A stretch of DNA of 64,000 nucleotides, from assembly GCA_040079635.1 (NCBI GenBank), contig JBEBJY010000004.1, forward strand, positions 32,158 to 96,157, read 5' to 3'. Each line of letters begins with the position of its first letter. Position 1 is the stretch's first letter. Below the pieces are notes generated by a model. That model did not search any database. It saw only the letters and a program-made list of their open reading frames with translations, and was not told where the DNA came from. A program made the translations under genes and the position numbers. This DNA is from Aalborgiella sp040079635. GTDB taxonomy: Bacteria > Pseudomonadota > Gammaproteobacteria > Burkholderiales > Burkholderiaceae_C. Below, piece after piece: positions 7,672 through 16,284 of this stretch.

Positions 7672-8555
7672 GTGCTTGATTTTGCCACTTGCCGCCTTCG
7701 CAGCCAGGAGGACAACCCGACAGCCAGCCCCATGACGAGGAACGACACGACCATGGTGACCGTACCCAGTGCATAAATCGACGGCGTGGTTACCGTGGTG
7801 GTCAACCCTTGCAGCTCCAGCGGCAAGGTGTTGACATCACCAATCGCCTGCGAGGTACGGGCGATTTCATCCCAAGACAGCGTGAAACCAAACATGCCAA
7901 TGCCCACCACGGAAGGCGCAATCAAAGGCAGTACAACATAGCGAAAAGTTTGCCCATGTGTTGCACCCAAGTCTCGCGCCGCTTCTTCATAAGCGGGGTT
8001 AAAGCGGTTAAAAATTGCAAACATGATCAACAAACCAAATGGCAGTGTCCACGTCAAGTGCGCGCCTAAGGCTGAGGTGAACAGGCCCAGCGCTGTGCCG
8101 TATGTTTCTAAGGTTTCTGTCATGCCTAAAGCTTCCAATGCCCGCTTTAGCCCCGTGTCTAACAACCTAAACTCCAAGCCAATGCCTAAAGAAACAATGA
8201 TGGAAGGCATGATCAAACTGGCGACAACGACTAAAAACAAAGCGTTTCCTGCCGCCAGCTTTTTTCTGAATGCCAAGCCGGCCATCACTGAAAACACCAC
8301 GGTACAAGCCATCACCACCAAGCCAAGCCCCAAGGATCGACGCAAAGCCGCTCCAATATCAACCACGCCTAAGCCCTGTGCCAGCTTTTCAAACCAATGC
8401 AAAGACATGCCGCGCAACGGGAATGTCAGCCCACCCTCAGGCCCCTGAAAGCTCAAAACCACGATGACCAGCATGGGACCATACAAAAAGATCACAAAGA
8501 GTGCAAAAAAAGCGGCTAAGAGCCAAAAGCCACTGGAGCGTTTGTCTTGATGCAT
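7668..8555 (-). CDS. ABC transporter permease, PotC-like
   Basis: This is a multi-helix inner-membrane permease of the spermidine/putrescine type. The binding-protein-dependent transport motif is present (EEAARDLGATHGQTFRYVVLP), which contacts the ATPase. I place the start at the ATG at 8555 (MHQDKRSSG) because AAGGAG lies just upstream in the end of the preceding gene. An earlier in-frame start at 8579 has no such site. It probably forms a heterodimer with the product of the upstream gene. Confidence 0.88.
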   Translation of the reverse strand: MHQDKRSSGFWLLAAFFALFVIFLYGPMLVIVVLSFQGPEGGLTFPLRGMSLHWFEKLAQGLGVVDIGAALRRSLGLGLVVMACTVVFSVMAGLAFRKKLAAGNALFLVVVASLIMPSIIVSLGIGLEFRLLDTGLKRALEALGMTETLETYGTALGLFTSALGAHLTWTLPFGLLIMFAIFNRFNPAYEEAARDLGATHGQTFRYVVLPLIAPSVVGIGMFGFTLSWDEIARTSQAIGDVNTLPLELQGLTTTVTTPSIYALGTVTMVVSFLVMGLAVGLSSWLRRRQVAKSST

Positions 8556-8556
8556 G

Positions 8557-9471
8557 TCAAAGCTCCTTACGAATATCAACCAGGCGGGTCAGCGCCCAGA
8601 TGATCATCATCACGACCGCCAGCAAAATGACGGCATTGGCGGCGGCTAGCGGAAACTGCAAATACGAGGTTTGCACTTGTATGATTTTCCCGATGGACGC
8701 TATTTGTTGACCGCCCATGACCCCTATCGTCACAAAATCGCCCATGACTATAGTGATGATGAAGATAGAACCGATGGTGATGCCTGTTTTGGACAAAGGT
8801 ACGATCACGTTCCACAAGGTTTGCCAAGCGCTTGCACCGCTGTCGCTAGCCGCCTCCAGCAAACTGCGGTCAATACGCATCATGGAATTAAAAATCGGCA
8901 CAATCATGAACATGGTGTACAAATGCACAAAGGCCAGTACGACTGAAAAATTGGAAAATAGCAACCATTCGACCGGTTGATTCACCATGCCAGCACCCAC
9001 CAAGGTCTGGTTAACCAGCCCATTGCGCCCCAGCAAGGGCACCCAAGAGATCATGCGAATGACGTTGGAAGTCCAAAACGGAATCGTGCACAGCACAAAA
9101 AGCAAGGTTTGCATGCCACTAGAGCGCACATGAAACGCCAAAAAGTAAGAAACAGTGAACCCAATCACCAAGGTCATCAACCACACCAGAAAACTAAATT
9201 TCAAGGTAGACAAATACGTTTTGAAAGTAACGCACATATCCCCTTCATTCAAACAACCCTCAAATATGGCCAAGTAATTTTTAAAAGTGAACGCGGGCTG
9301 CATTTCATATTGGTTGTAATCCCAAAAACTGACCATCAGCACCAGCGCTAGGGGGATGATGAAAAAGAGCACGAATACGACCGTCAACGGCGCAGCTTGC
9401 CACCAAGCCGCCATACCGCGGTTGTGTGACTGATTTTGCGCAATCAAGGTTGGTGACGTATTCGTACTCAT
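8557..9471 (-). CDS. ABC transporter permease, PotB-like
   Basis: A 304-residue inner-membrane permease with about six predicted helices and a cytoplasmic coupling loop (LLEAASDSGASAWQTLWNVI). It lies between the solute-binding protein gene (5 bp gap) and the second permease gene (translationally adjacent). It is the first subunit of the membrane channel of a polyamine-type importer. The substrate cannot be deduced from the permease. Confidence 0.88.
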   Translation of the reverse strand: MSTNTSPTLIAQNQSHNRGMAAWWQAAPLTVVFVLFFIIPLALVLMVSFWDYNQYEMQPAFTFKNYLAIFEGCLNEGDMCVTFKTYLSTLKFSFLVWLMTLVIGFTVSYFLAFHVRSSGMQTLLFVLCTIPFWTSNVIRMISWVPLLGRNGLVNQTLVGAGMVNQPVEWLLFSNFSVVLAFVHLYTMFMIVPIFNSMMRIDRSLLEAASDSGASAWQTLWNVIVPLSKTGITIGSIFIITIVMGDFVTIGVMGGQQIASIGKIIQVQTSYLQFPLAAANAVILLAVVMMIIWALTRLVDIRKEL

Positions 9472-9476
9472 ATTGA

Positions 9477-10763
9477 TTAAGCAGCTACAAACTCATTCCA
9501 CTTTTGCACCATGTAGGCGTTTTCGTCCATCACAGCGTTCCAGCAGGCAATGCCACCCATGCGAGATTCGTAGCTGCCGCCATCGCGTGTAGCGCCAACT
9601 TTGGCCAGCACGTCGCCGGTAGGGCTCTTGATATCCTGTGTGGCTGGCTTGCCTTCCATCCAGTACGCCCACTCATAAGCTTCCATTTTGGTTTTAGCTG
9701 TATCCAGCACAGCGCTGTAGTAGCCCTGGCGGTTCAAGTACGCGCCCGCCCAGCCGTCTAAGAACCAGTTGATGAACTCGTAAGCACCATCTAATTTACG
9801 TCCTGACAACGTGGCCGGCAAACCAAAGCCGGCTGCCCAAGCACGGTAGCCCTCTTTCAGCGGCTGGAAATTACAGGCAATCCCTTTTGATCGCACGGCT
9901 GTGACGGCAGGGCTCCACATTGATTGAATCACGACTTCGCCCGATGCCATCAAATTAACGGATTCGTTAAAGTCTTTCCACAAGCTGCGGAATTGGCCGG
10001 CTTTTTTGGCTTCGATCAAAGTTTTGATCGTTAAATCAATTTCTTTTTTCGTCATATTGCCTTTATCAGGGTATTTATAAATACCCATGGCTTCAACCAC
10101 CATCGCTGCATCCATGATGCCGATAGATGGGATATTCAAAATTGCCGCTTTTCCTTTGAACTCTGGGTTCAACAACTCTGCCCATGAGTTGATCGGGCGT
10201 TTGATCAAATCGGGACGGATACCCAAGGTGTCCGCGTTGTACACCGTGGGGATGAGTGACATATATTGGGTTGGACTTTTTGCAAATACTTTCGATTTTT
10301 CGCCTTCAAGATAAATCACCTTCTTCGGTGCTGTACCTTGGTCACCCACCGCTTTTCCAGCTACCGTACCAGTAGTGAACAGCGATGTGATCTTGCTAGC
10401 GTTTTTAATTCGCTTTGTATCAATTCCTTTTAGGTTACCTGTAGGTACGATATTTTTGAGAGAAAAATACTCGGTATCTATCAAATCGAAACTGTTGGGC
10501 GCCGTGACAGCTCGTTTGGTAACGTCGTCTGTGGTGACCGCCACGTATTGGATATCGATACCTGTATCAGCCTTGAATTTTTCACCAATGGCTTTGTCTT
10601 GGTTGACGGCTGTGCCCAAATAGCGCAGTACTATTTTCTCTTGCGCATGAACGGCGGGAAACATACCAGCAGCCAAGGCTCCAGCCGCACCGGCGAGGAT
10701 ATTTCGACGGCTTAGACTTAAAGCTGTGACATCGCTTGCTAGATCAATTTGTTTTTCAGACAT
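9477..10763 (-). CDS. Extracellular solute-binding protein with Tat signal (PotD-like family)
   Basis: The 428-residue precursor carries a twin-arginine signal, LSLSRRNILAGAAGALAAG (RR at 19-20), with likely cleavage after VHA (residue 40). The mature part has the PotD/PotF-like two-lobe pattern (IVLRYLGTAVN; NSFDLIDTEYF; AILNIPSIGIMDAAMVVEAMG). It should deliver substrate to the two permeases encoded downstream. Tat export implies folding before export. The linked racemase-like gene hints at an amino-acid or hydantoin-like substrate rather than a polyamine, but that is inference. Confidence 0.88.
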   Translation of the reverse strand: MSEKQIDLASDVTALSLSRRNILAGAAGALAAGMFPAVHAQEKIVLRYLGTAVNQDKAIGEKFKADTGIDIQYVAVTTDDVTKRAVTAPNSFDLIDTEYFSLKNIVPTGNLKGIDTKRIKNASKITSLFTTGTVAGKAVGDQGTAPKKVIYLEGEKSKVFAKSPTQYMSLIPTVYNADTLGIRPDLIKRPINSWAELLNPEFKGKAAILNIPSIGIMDAAMVVEAMGIYKYPDKGNMTKKEIDLTIKTLIEAKKAGQFRSLWKDFNESVNLMASGEVVIQSMWSPAVTAVRSKGIACNFQPLKEGYRAWAAGFGLPATLSGRKLDGAYEFINWFLDGWAGAYLNRQGYYSAVLDTAKTKMEAYEWAYWMEGKPATQDIKSPTGDVLAKVGATRDGGSYESRMGGIACWNAVMDENAYMVQKWNEFVAA

Positions 10764-10837
10764 CTTAAATACTCCTAGGTTGGATAAAAAATACCTTCCT
10801 TCGAAGGCGGTTGGGGAAATTCAAAAATTGGTTTAAC

Positions 10838-11881
10838 TTAGTCGTTCAAAACGTGCGCCTGCTCCTGCGCCCATGACAACTGAACGGTCTCGCCCAATGC
10901 ACAAGGTTGCTGCGAAAACTGCGCCTCAGACACCATGACGGAAAATTCAGCCGTCACATTTGTACTCAGTGGCTTATTCAGATCTTGCAGCCCAATAAGC
11001 ACATAGGTGCCTTGGTATTCCACATCGGTCACCACAGCCAGCTTGTTGCAATCAGACTCAGCAAGCGCATTTGAGGCCGTTGCGATTTGTATTTGGTCAG
11101 TACGGACACCAATCTTGCCTTGCAGCGTCTTAAAAATATTGTGCCCACCCATAAACCGAGCCACAAACTCGTTCACGGGCCGGTTGTAAATTTGGTGCGG
11201 CGAACCCATTTGCTCCACAATGCCGCGGTTCATCACCACCATGGTGTCCGCCAAAGCCATCGCCTCTTCTTGAGAATGGGTAACGTGAATAAAGGTCAGT
11301 CCCAATTCTTTTTGCCAGCGGCGCAGTTCGGCACGCATTTGGATGCGTAAAAATGGGTCTAGAGCAGACAAAGGCTCATCCAGTAGCAGCACGCGCGGCT
11401 GGGTAATCAGCGCTCGCGCCAAAGCCACACGTTGTTGCTGACCGCCAGACAGCTCGGCCGGTTTGCGCTCTACCAAAGCGCCCATAGCCACACGATCCAG
11501 CAAATTGCGTGCTTGTTCAAGCCGCTCAGACTTCGCAACGCCCTTCATTTTTAGACTGAAAGCAACGTTGTCCAAGGCGCTTAAATGCGGGAAAAGCGCA
11601 AAACTCTGAAACATCATGGCCGTACCGCGCGCGGCCGCCGGCAAATCAGTGATGTTGCGGTTTTCCAGCAAAACATCGCCACTCGTCACCGACTCGTGAC
11701 CTGCGATCATGCGCAAGGTCGTGCTTTTGCCGCAACCAGACGGCCCAAGCAAGCAGCAGTAGCTGCCACTGTCGATGCGCAAACTGATGTTGTCTACGGC
11801 CGCTGGCTGGCCAGCACCATATCTTTTAGACACGCCAACGAGTTCAACAGCAGTAGATTGCGCGGTATTGGAAGCATTCAT
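10838..11881 (-). CDS. ABC transporter ATP-binding protein, PotA-like
   Basis: The first gene of the importer operon. Walker A is GPSGCGKST (46-54), the signature is LSGGQQQR (144-151), and Walker B is VLLLDEP (164-170). A TOBE-type C-terminal domain follows about residue 240. I use the ATG at 11881 (MNASNTAQ). A longer frame starting at 11926 would place its start codon inside a 33-bp palindrome that looks like an operator, and neither start has a strong ribosome site. It powers the importer with the two permeases. Confidence 0.88.
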   Translation of the reverse strand: MNASNTAQSTAVELVGVSKRYGAGQPAAVDNISLRIDSGSYCCLLGPSGCGKSTTLRMIAGHESVTSGDVLLENRNITDLPAAARGTAMMFQSFALFPHLSALDNVAFSLKMKGVAKSERLEQARNLLDRVAMGALVERKPAELSGGQQQRVALARALITQPRVLLLDEPLSALDPFLRIQMRAELRRWQKELGLTFIHVTHSQEEAMALADTMVVMNRGIVEQMGSPHQIYNRPVNEFVARFMGGHNIFKTLQGKIGVRTDQIQIATASNALAESDCNKLAVVTDVEYQGTYVLIGLQDLNKPLSTNVTAEFSVMVSEAQFSQQPCALGETVQLSWAQEQAHVLND

Positions 11882-11911
11882 GCCTACTACAATGCAATCG
11901 CCATGCCAACT

Positions 11912-11944
11912 TTGTACACAATCCATAGGTTAGATTGCGTACAA
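11912..11944. promoter_or_regulatory. 33-bp palindromic operator candidate upstream of the ABC importer operon
   Basis: Half-sites TTGTACACAATC (11912-11923) and GATTGCGTACAA (11933-11944) match in 11 of 12 positions around a 9-bp spacer. It sits about 30 bp upstream of the preferred start of the importer ATPase gene and about 150 bp upstream of upp on the other strand. The operon-encoded GntR/FCD protein is the natural candidate binder. The link is inference. Confidence 0.55.
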
Positions 11945-12095
11945 ATTGCTGCAAATTGGTGCTCAATCTGCTTAAAAAGTGCGTCCAACGTGCGTATAGC
12001 GCCCTCTTTTGGCTCAAATCTGGGGCTTTGAAAACCAAAACATCAGACCTCAAAATCACCTACGATGTAGTCACAACCACACAAGGCAACCCGCC

Positions 12096-12755
12096 ATGCA
12101 CCAATTAGCCTCGCACCCAGACTTTCCACAACTCTTTGTCTTAGACCACCCTTTGGTTCAGCATAAATTGACCCACATGCGGGACAAAAAAACCTCGACC
12201 CGCACGTTTAGAGAACTGTTGCGTGAGTTGACACTGCTGATGGGTTATGAAATCACGCGCGACTTACCCTTGACGACCGAACGCATTGAAACCCCGCTGG
12301 CCGCCATCGATGCACCCGTCATTGCAGGTAAAAAAGTGGCGATTGTGCCTGTATTACGAGCCGGGCTGGGCATGGCAGAGGGTTTGATGGATTTGATCCC
12401 CTCTGCACGCCAAGGCCACATTGGCATGTACCGCGGGCCGGACAATCGCCCTGTGGAATACTATGTGCGTCTACCCGAAGTTGCAGGCCGCACCTTCATC
12501 GTTTGCGACCCTATGCTGGCAACCGGTTACTCTGCCGTGGGCGCTGTCAACACGCTGCTGGAGCGCGGTGTGGCGAAAGAAAACATCCGCTTTTTAGCCT
12601 TGGTAGCCGCGCCAGAAGGCGTTAAAGTCTTTCACACCGCCCACCCCACCGTGCCCGTGTTCGTCGCAGGTTTAGATTCGCACCTCAACGAAAAAGCCTA
12701 CATCGTGCCTGGCTTAGGCGATGCAGGTGACAGAATATTTGGCACAAAGCATTAA
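12096..12755 (+). CDS. upp: Uracil phosphoribosyltransferase
   Basis: Converts uracil and PRPP to UMP for pyrimidine salvage. Starting at ATG 12096 gives 219 residues, close to the family (about 208). The longer in-frame start at 12009 adds 29 residues with no family similarity. The PRPP-binding loop is CDPMLATGYSAVG, the uracil-binding end is YIVPGLGDAGDRIFG, and the VLRAGLGMAEGL stretch is also standard. The gene is divergent from the importer operon and convergent with the MOSC gene, with a dispersed repeat between the two ends. Confidence 0.96.
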   Translation: MHQLASHPDFPQLFVLDHPLVQHKLTHMRDKKTSTRTFRELLRELTLLMGYEITRDLPLTTERIETPLAAIDAPVIAGKKVAIVPVLRAGLGMAEGLMDLIPSARQGHIGMYRGPDNRPVEYYVRLPEVAGRTFIVCDPMLATGYSAVGAVNTLLERGVAKENIRFLALVAAPEGVKVFHTAHPTVPVFVAGLDSHLNEKAYIVPGLGDAGDRIFGTKH

Positions 12756-12777
12756 TGCCTTGCACTCTTACAAATAA

Positions 12778-12823
12778 TTGCTATATTTTCAATAGCTTCT
12801 TAGTCAATAAATACGCCGGCTAG
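12778..12823 (+). repeat. Dispersed palindromic repeat, copy 2
   Basis: GCTAT/ATAGC hairpin followed by a variable spacer and the tail CAATAAATACGCCGGCTAG, located between the convergent ends of upp and the MOSC gene. The bases after the tail (ATGCCAATTTAACCCTTATTTTAC) also resemble the flank of copy 1. Confidence 0.88.
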
Positions 12824-12859
12824 ATGCCAATTTAACCCTTATTTTACCCGTTTTCGGGT

Positions 12860-13732
12860 TTAGAACACGTAATTCGCACCCACAGCCTGCCCCACGCGCA
12901 AAGTCGCGCCCTCGCCTGCCAAAATAATCGCGTTCATGCCCAACGTCACTGCGCCGTCCATCAACTGGTTGGCACGGTAGGTTTGCAGCATATCGGCTAC
13001 GGCGGTGCCTTGTTTGCCGTTTTGCAAATCCACGTCTGGAATCGTGCAGCGGGCGCAGGGTTTGACGTGTTTGAGTTGAACGACGGCCTCTTTTGCTTGG
13101 ATATTCAAGGTGTCCAAGCGGTCTTCGTCGTAAGCGTCGATGCCGGTTAGCACCACATTCGGGCGCAGGCGCTGCATGGTGATGGCTTTTTCACCTGCTG
13201 CGGTGAGCTTGTCGTTCAGCACTTTGAGCGACGCGACGCTGGTCACCAGCACCGCAAAACCGTCGTCAAAGCCGTTTTTGGCTTCGATGCCTTTGGTCCA
13301 TTCCATGCTGGACAGGCGTTTTTGCTCAGGGTCGAAACGCACCAAACGCACGGTTTGGTTCAAAAAGTCGCTGAACCAATAAGCCGCCTCGTCACCCATG
13401 TCGAAGGCTTTAACCGTGTCATCCCACACCGTCACGCTGACAGGCTCGGCCACCTCGTCAATCGCCAGTTTCAGCGATGACATGCCGGGCGCTTTGACGA
13501 TCAGGTCAAAACTGGTCAACGTCGGCTGAATCAGCGCCATGCGCGGCTCTTCGCGCTGCGTCAAAAACGCGCCGTTTTCATCCACCACCATCCAAGCCCG
13601 ATCCAAATCCAACCCCGTATCCGTCAAAACCGCCTCTTTCAGCTCAATAGCGCCGCAAGATTTGATGGGGTAAATGAAAAGTTGGGCGATTTTGGCCTTA
13701 ACGTCGTATTGGGTTGAGTATTTGGAGGTCAT
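12860..13732 (-). CDS. MOSC domain protein with N-terminal beta-barrel domain
   Basis: This 290-residue protein has an N-terminal MOSC_N-like domain (IAQLFIYPIKSCGAIEL, then LDLDRAWMVVDENGAFLTQR) and a C-terminal MOSC domain. The expected molybdenum-cofactor cysteine is probably within KPCARCTIPDVD. Relatives are YcbX-like proteins and the mARC reductases, which reduce N-hydroxylated compounds. An electron donor domain is not fused here; E. coli YcbX carries a C-terminal ferredoxin, which is absent. The physiological substrate is unknown. Confidence 0.85.
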   Translation of the reverse strand: MTSKYSTQYDVKAKIAQLFIYPIKSCGAIELKEAVLTDTGLDLDRAWMVVDENGAFLTQREEPRMALIQPTLTSFDLIVKAPGMSSLKLAIDEVAEPVSVTVWDDTVKAFDMGDEAAYWFSDFLNQTVRLVRFDPEQKRLSSMEWTKGIEAKNGFDDGFAVLVTSVASLKVLNDKLTAAGEKAITMQRLRPNVVLTGIDAYDEDRLDTLNIQAKEAVVQLKHVKPCARCTIPDVDLQNGKQGTAVADMLQTYRANQLMDGAVTLGMNAIILAGEGATLRVGQAVGANYVF

Positions 13733-13772
13733 GAACCCATTTTACACGATAAATACACCCTCATTTTAGGCT

Positions 13773-13820
13773 CTAGCCAGCGTATTTATTGCCTAATTTG
13801 CTATTTAATTTATAGCTAAA
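13773..13820 (-). repeat. Dispersed palindromic repeat, copy 3
   Basis: Reverse orientation: CTAGCCAGCGTATTTATTG, then CCTAATTT and the GCTATTTAATTTATAGC hairpin. It lies between the MOSC gene and the small gene at 13846, and is the left of two same-orientation copies flanking that gene. Confidence 0.88.
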
Positions 13821-13845
13821 TAATACGCCTGACTGTTAAGCTATA

Positions 13846-14205
13846 GTGCAGAATATGATTCAATCAAACCCTTACTGGCCTCAATTGGAAGTAGATTTGT
13901 CCGACACATCTGGGATTATTCCTCCCAAGGGCGAAGACGAGACGGCCTATTTTGAGCAGCTTCGTGATCAGATTCGACAAAACGCTACCGCTCCTGATTG
14001 GATTTCGGCTAATGTTATGGAGCCTGAATTTTTGGACCGTAAACTTGGTTCGAAGGTTGCTGGCTTTTTACTTGCGAGGTCTAGGGGTCTTTGGTTAGTT
14101 TACGTGCCCGAAGAGAGTGCGTACTACTGCTTCTGGGGAACTGATCGAAACAATTTAGGTGCACATCGCGAAAGCGGCAATCCTCTTTTCTGTTGGTGGG
14201 ATTAA
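13846..14205 (+). CDS. Small hypothetical protein between two repeat copies
   Basis: About 116-119 residues, depending on whether GTG 13846 or ATG 13855 is used; neither has a clear ribosome site. I do not recognise the family. The protein is soluble, acidic in the N-terminal half and aromatic-rich near the end (LLARSRGLWLVYVPEESAYY, then a CFWG and FCWW), with no signal peptide or membrane segment. It is bracketed by two dispersed repeat copies in the same orientation (13773-13820 and 14227-14273), which suggests a possible inserted cassette. It may also be a conserved lone gene. Confidence 0.6.
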   Translation: MQNMIQSNPYWPQLEVDLSDTSGIIPPKGEDETAYFEQLRDQIRQNATAPDWISANVMEPEFLDRKLGSKVAGFLLARSRGLWLVYVPEESAYYCFWGTDRNNLGAHRESGNPLFCWWD

Positions 14206-14226
14206 AATTCTCCTTCATTTTGACAC

Positions 14227-14273
14227 CTAGCCAGCGTATTTATTGCTTAAAGTGCTATTTTATTAATAGCAAA
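14227..14273 (-). repeat. Dispersed palindromic repeat, copy 4
   Basis: Reverse orientation: CTAGCCAGCGTATTTATTGC followed by TTAAAGT and GCTATTTTATTAATAGC. It lies between the small hypothetical gene and the UbiH-type gene. Confidence 0.88.
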
Positions 14274-14316
14274 TCTCAATCCCCAAAGGTTTCCCGTAAC
14301 CTTTTACAATGCCTAC

Positions 14317-15495
14317 ATGAGCACCCATTACGACATTAGCATTCAAGGTTCTGGCATTGTGGCGCGGACGTTGGCGTTGTTGCTGGCTCGTGAGCGGTTT
14401 CGGGTGGCGTTGGTTGGTTCAGCGAAGCCAGAATCTGCCGCTGACGTTCGAGCTTATGCGCTGAACGCGGCTTCCAAAAGCCTGCTTGAATCGCTGCGCG
14501 TCTGGCCGGACGCTGCCCACGCCACGCCGGTTTTGGGCATGCAGGTGCATGGCGACACGACGGGGCGGGTGAATTTTAGTGCTGCGGAGCATGGGTCTGA
14601 AGCTTTGGCTTGGATTGTGGATGTGCCGGCTTTAGAAGCGCAGTTGTTGCAGGCGGTGAAGTACCAACCCCTGATTACGGTGGTTGAGCAGGTAGCGAGT
14701 ACTCACTTACAAAACTCAAACACAGCCATTCGACGTGATTTAACCATCATTTGCGAAGGCAAAAACAGCGTGACCAGAGAAGAGCTGGGGGTTGAGTTTG
14801 ACGTGACGCCTTACCACCAGCATGCCATCGCAGCGCGGTTAACGGGCACGTTGCCGCATGGCAACCAAGCGCTGCAATGGTTCAAAAACGCTGAAACTGG
14901 GAATGAGATTTTGGCATTTTTGCCGCTTTCTGAGCCGAATCAAACGTATCCGGGGAACTCTGTGGCGTTGGTTTGGTCTGTAGCTGAAGAGCGGGCTAAA
15001 GCGCTGATGGCTTTGAGCGCTGAAGAATTTGCCGCAGAAGTATCAATCCACAGTGAACATGCTTTGGGCGAAATGACGCTGTATAGCGAACGCGCCGTTT
15101 GGCCGCTGCAACTGGCACGGGCGGATAAGTGGATTGGGAAACACCCTGAATTGGGCTCTTGGGCGCTGGCGGGGGACGCGGCGCACACGGTGCATCCGTT
15201 GTCTGGCCAGGGTTTGAACTTGGGGCTGGCGGATGTGGCTGAGCTGGCAAATGTGCTGGCTGCGGTGAAAGGCAAGGAATATTGGCGGTCTGTCGGCGAT
15301 TTGAAGCTGCTGAGGCGTTATGAGCGGGCACGTAAGTTGGACGCGCTGGCGCTGGGAACGGTAACGGATGGGTTGCAGCAGTTGTTTGCGAGGAGCGAAT
15401 CGCCCTTGCAGGCGCTGCGCAATTGGGGCATGCAGGGGTTTGAGCGCAGTGGTGGCTTGAAGCAGTGGGTCACAAAAAGAGCGATGGGTTTGTAA
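14317..15495 (+). CDS. UbiH/UbiF/VisC-type FAD-dependent hydroxylase
   Basis: A 392-residue flavoprotein monooxygenase of the ubiquinone biosynthesis group. The N-terminal dinucleotide motif is GSGIVA (11-16), and the second FAD motif is ALAGDAAHTVHPLSGQGLNL. It probably hydroxylates a ring position in ubiquinone synthesis. Which one (C1, C5 or C6) cannot be assigned, because beta-proteobacteria use one to three broad-range hydroxylases. The gene is followed by dsbC with a 49 bp gap. Confidence 0.87.
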   Translation: MSTHYDISIQGSGIVARTLALLLARERFRVALVGSAKPESAADVRAYALNAASKSLLESLRVWPDAAHATPVLGMQVHGDTTGRVNFSAAEHGSEALAWIVDVPALEAQLLQAVKYQPLITVVEQVASTHLQNSNTAIRRDLTIICEGKNSVTREELGVEFDVTPYHQHAIAARLTGTLPHGNQALQWFKNAETGNEILAFLPLSEPNQTYPGNSVALVWSVAEERAKALMALSAEEFAAEVSIHSEHALGEMTLYSERAVWPLQLARADKWIGKHPELGSWALAGDAAHTVHPLSGQGLNLGLADVAELANVLAAVKGKEYWRSVGDLKLLRRYERARKLDALALGTVTDGLQQLFARSESPLQALRNWGMQGFERSGGLKQWVTKRAMGL

Positions 15496-15544
15496 TTTAG
15501 ATTTAGATTTGGTTTTATTTAGCTTTTATAGTTGGGATTCATAC

Positions 15545-16282
15545 ATGTTGGCATTTAAGAAATTCTCGGTACAGTTATTGGCGTCTTTAGTCGCAGGCTT
15601 GCTGCTCAGCGTCAGCGCTTTTGCGGCCACGCCACAAGATGCGGTCATCACCAAAAATCTGAAAGAGCGTTTGCCCAATTTGCCTGCCATTGACGAGATC
15701 AGCAAAACGCCTATGGATGGTTTGTTTGAAGTGCGTGTGAACGGTACAGAGATTTTTTATACGGATGCGGAAGGCAACTTTTTGATCCAAGGCAGCGTTT
15801 TTGACACCAAAGCGCGCAGCAACTTGACCGAAATCCGCACCACCAAATTAAGCGCGATTGACTTCTCAGCACTGCCTTTGAAAGACGCTTTCACCATCGT
15901 GCGCGGCAATGGCAAGCGCAAGATTGCGGTGTTTGAAGACCCGAACTGCGGCTATTGCAAGCGCTATGAGCGTGAAATGCAAAAAGTCGACAATGCGACT
16001 TTTTACATGTTCCTCTACCCTATCTTGGGCGCAGATTCGGTGACCAAATCTAACAACTTGTGGTGCGCCAAAGACAAAGCCAAAGCGTGGCAAGACTACA
16101 TGGTGCGTGACCAAGCGGTGGTGCCTGCCACCTGCGACACGGCTGCGGTCGCACGTAATGTGGAATTTGGTAAGAAGTACAAAATCACCGGCACACCAAC
16201 GATGTTTTTTGTAGATGGCACACGCGTGCCAGGTGCGATTGACGCGGCGCAGGTTGAGAAGATGCTGACTGCAGCCAAATAA
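15545..16282 (+). CDS. dsbC: Thiol:disulfide interchange protein DsbC
   Basis: Periplasmic disulfide isomerase. Starting at ATG 15545 gives a signal peptide (MLAFKKFSVQLLASLVAGLL), probably cut near AFA-A. An N-terminal dimerisation domain follows, then a thioredoxin fold with CGYC (C135, C138). The cis-proline motif is TGTPTMFF. An in-frame earlier start at 15509 adds 12 residues without a signal-like character. The gene is convergent with mtnP, ending only 2 bp from it, without an obvious terminator. Confidence 0.92.
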   Translation: MLAFKKFSVQLLASLVAGLLLSVSAFAATPQDAVITKNLKERLPNLPAIDEISKTPMDGLFEVRVNGTEIFYTDAEGNFLIQGSVFDTKARSNLTEIRTTKLSAIDFSALPLKDAFTIVRGNGKRKIAVFEDPNCGYCKRYEREMQKVDNATFYMFLYPILGADSVTKSNNLWCAKDKAKAWQDYMVRDQAVVPATCDTAAVARNVEFGKKYKITGTPTMFFVDGTRVPGAIDAAQVEKMLTAAK

Positions 16283-16284
16283 CG

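Noticed and set aside
11881..11926. Longer start of the importer ATPase at 11926
   Set aside because: The start codon lies inside a palindromic operator candidate and has no ribosome site.
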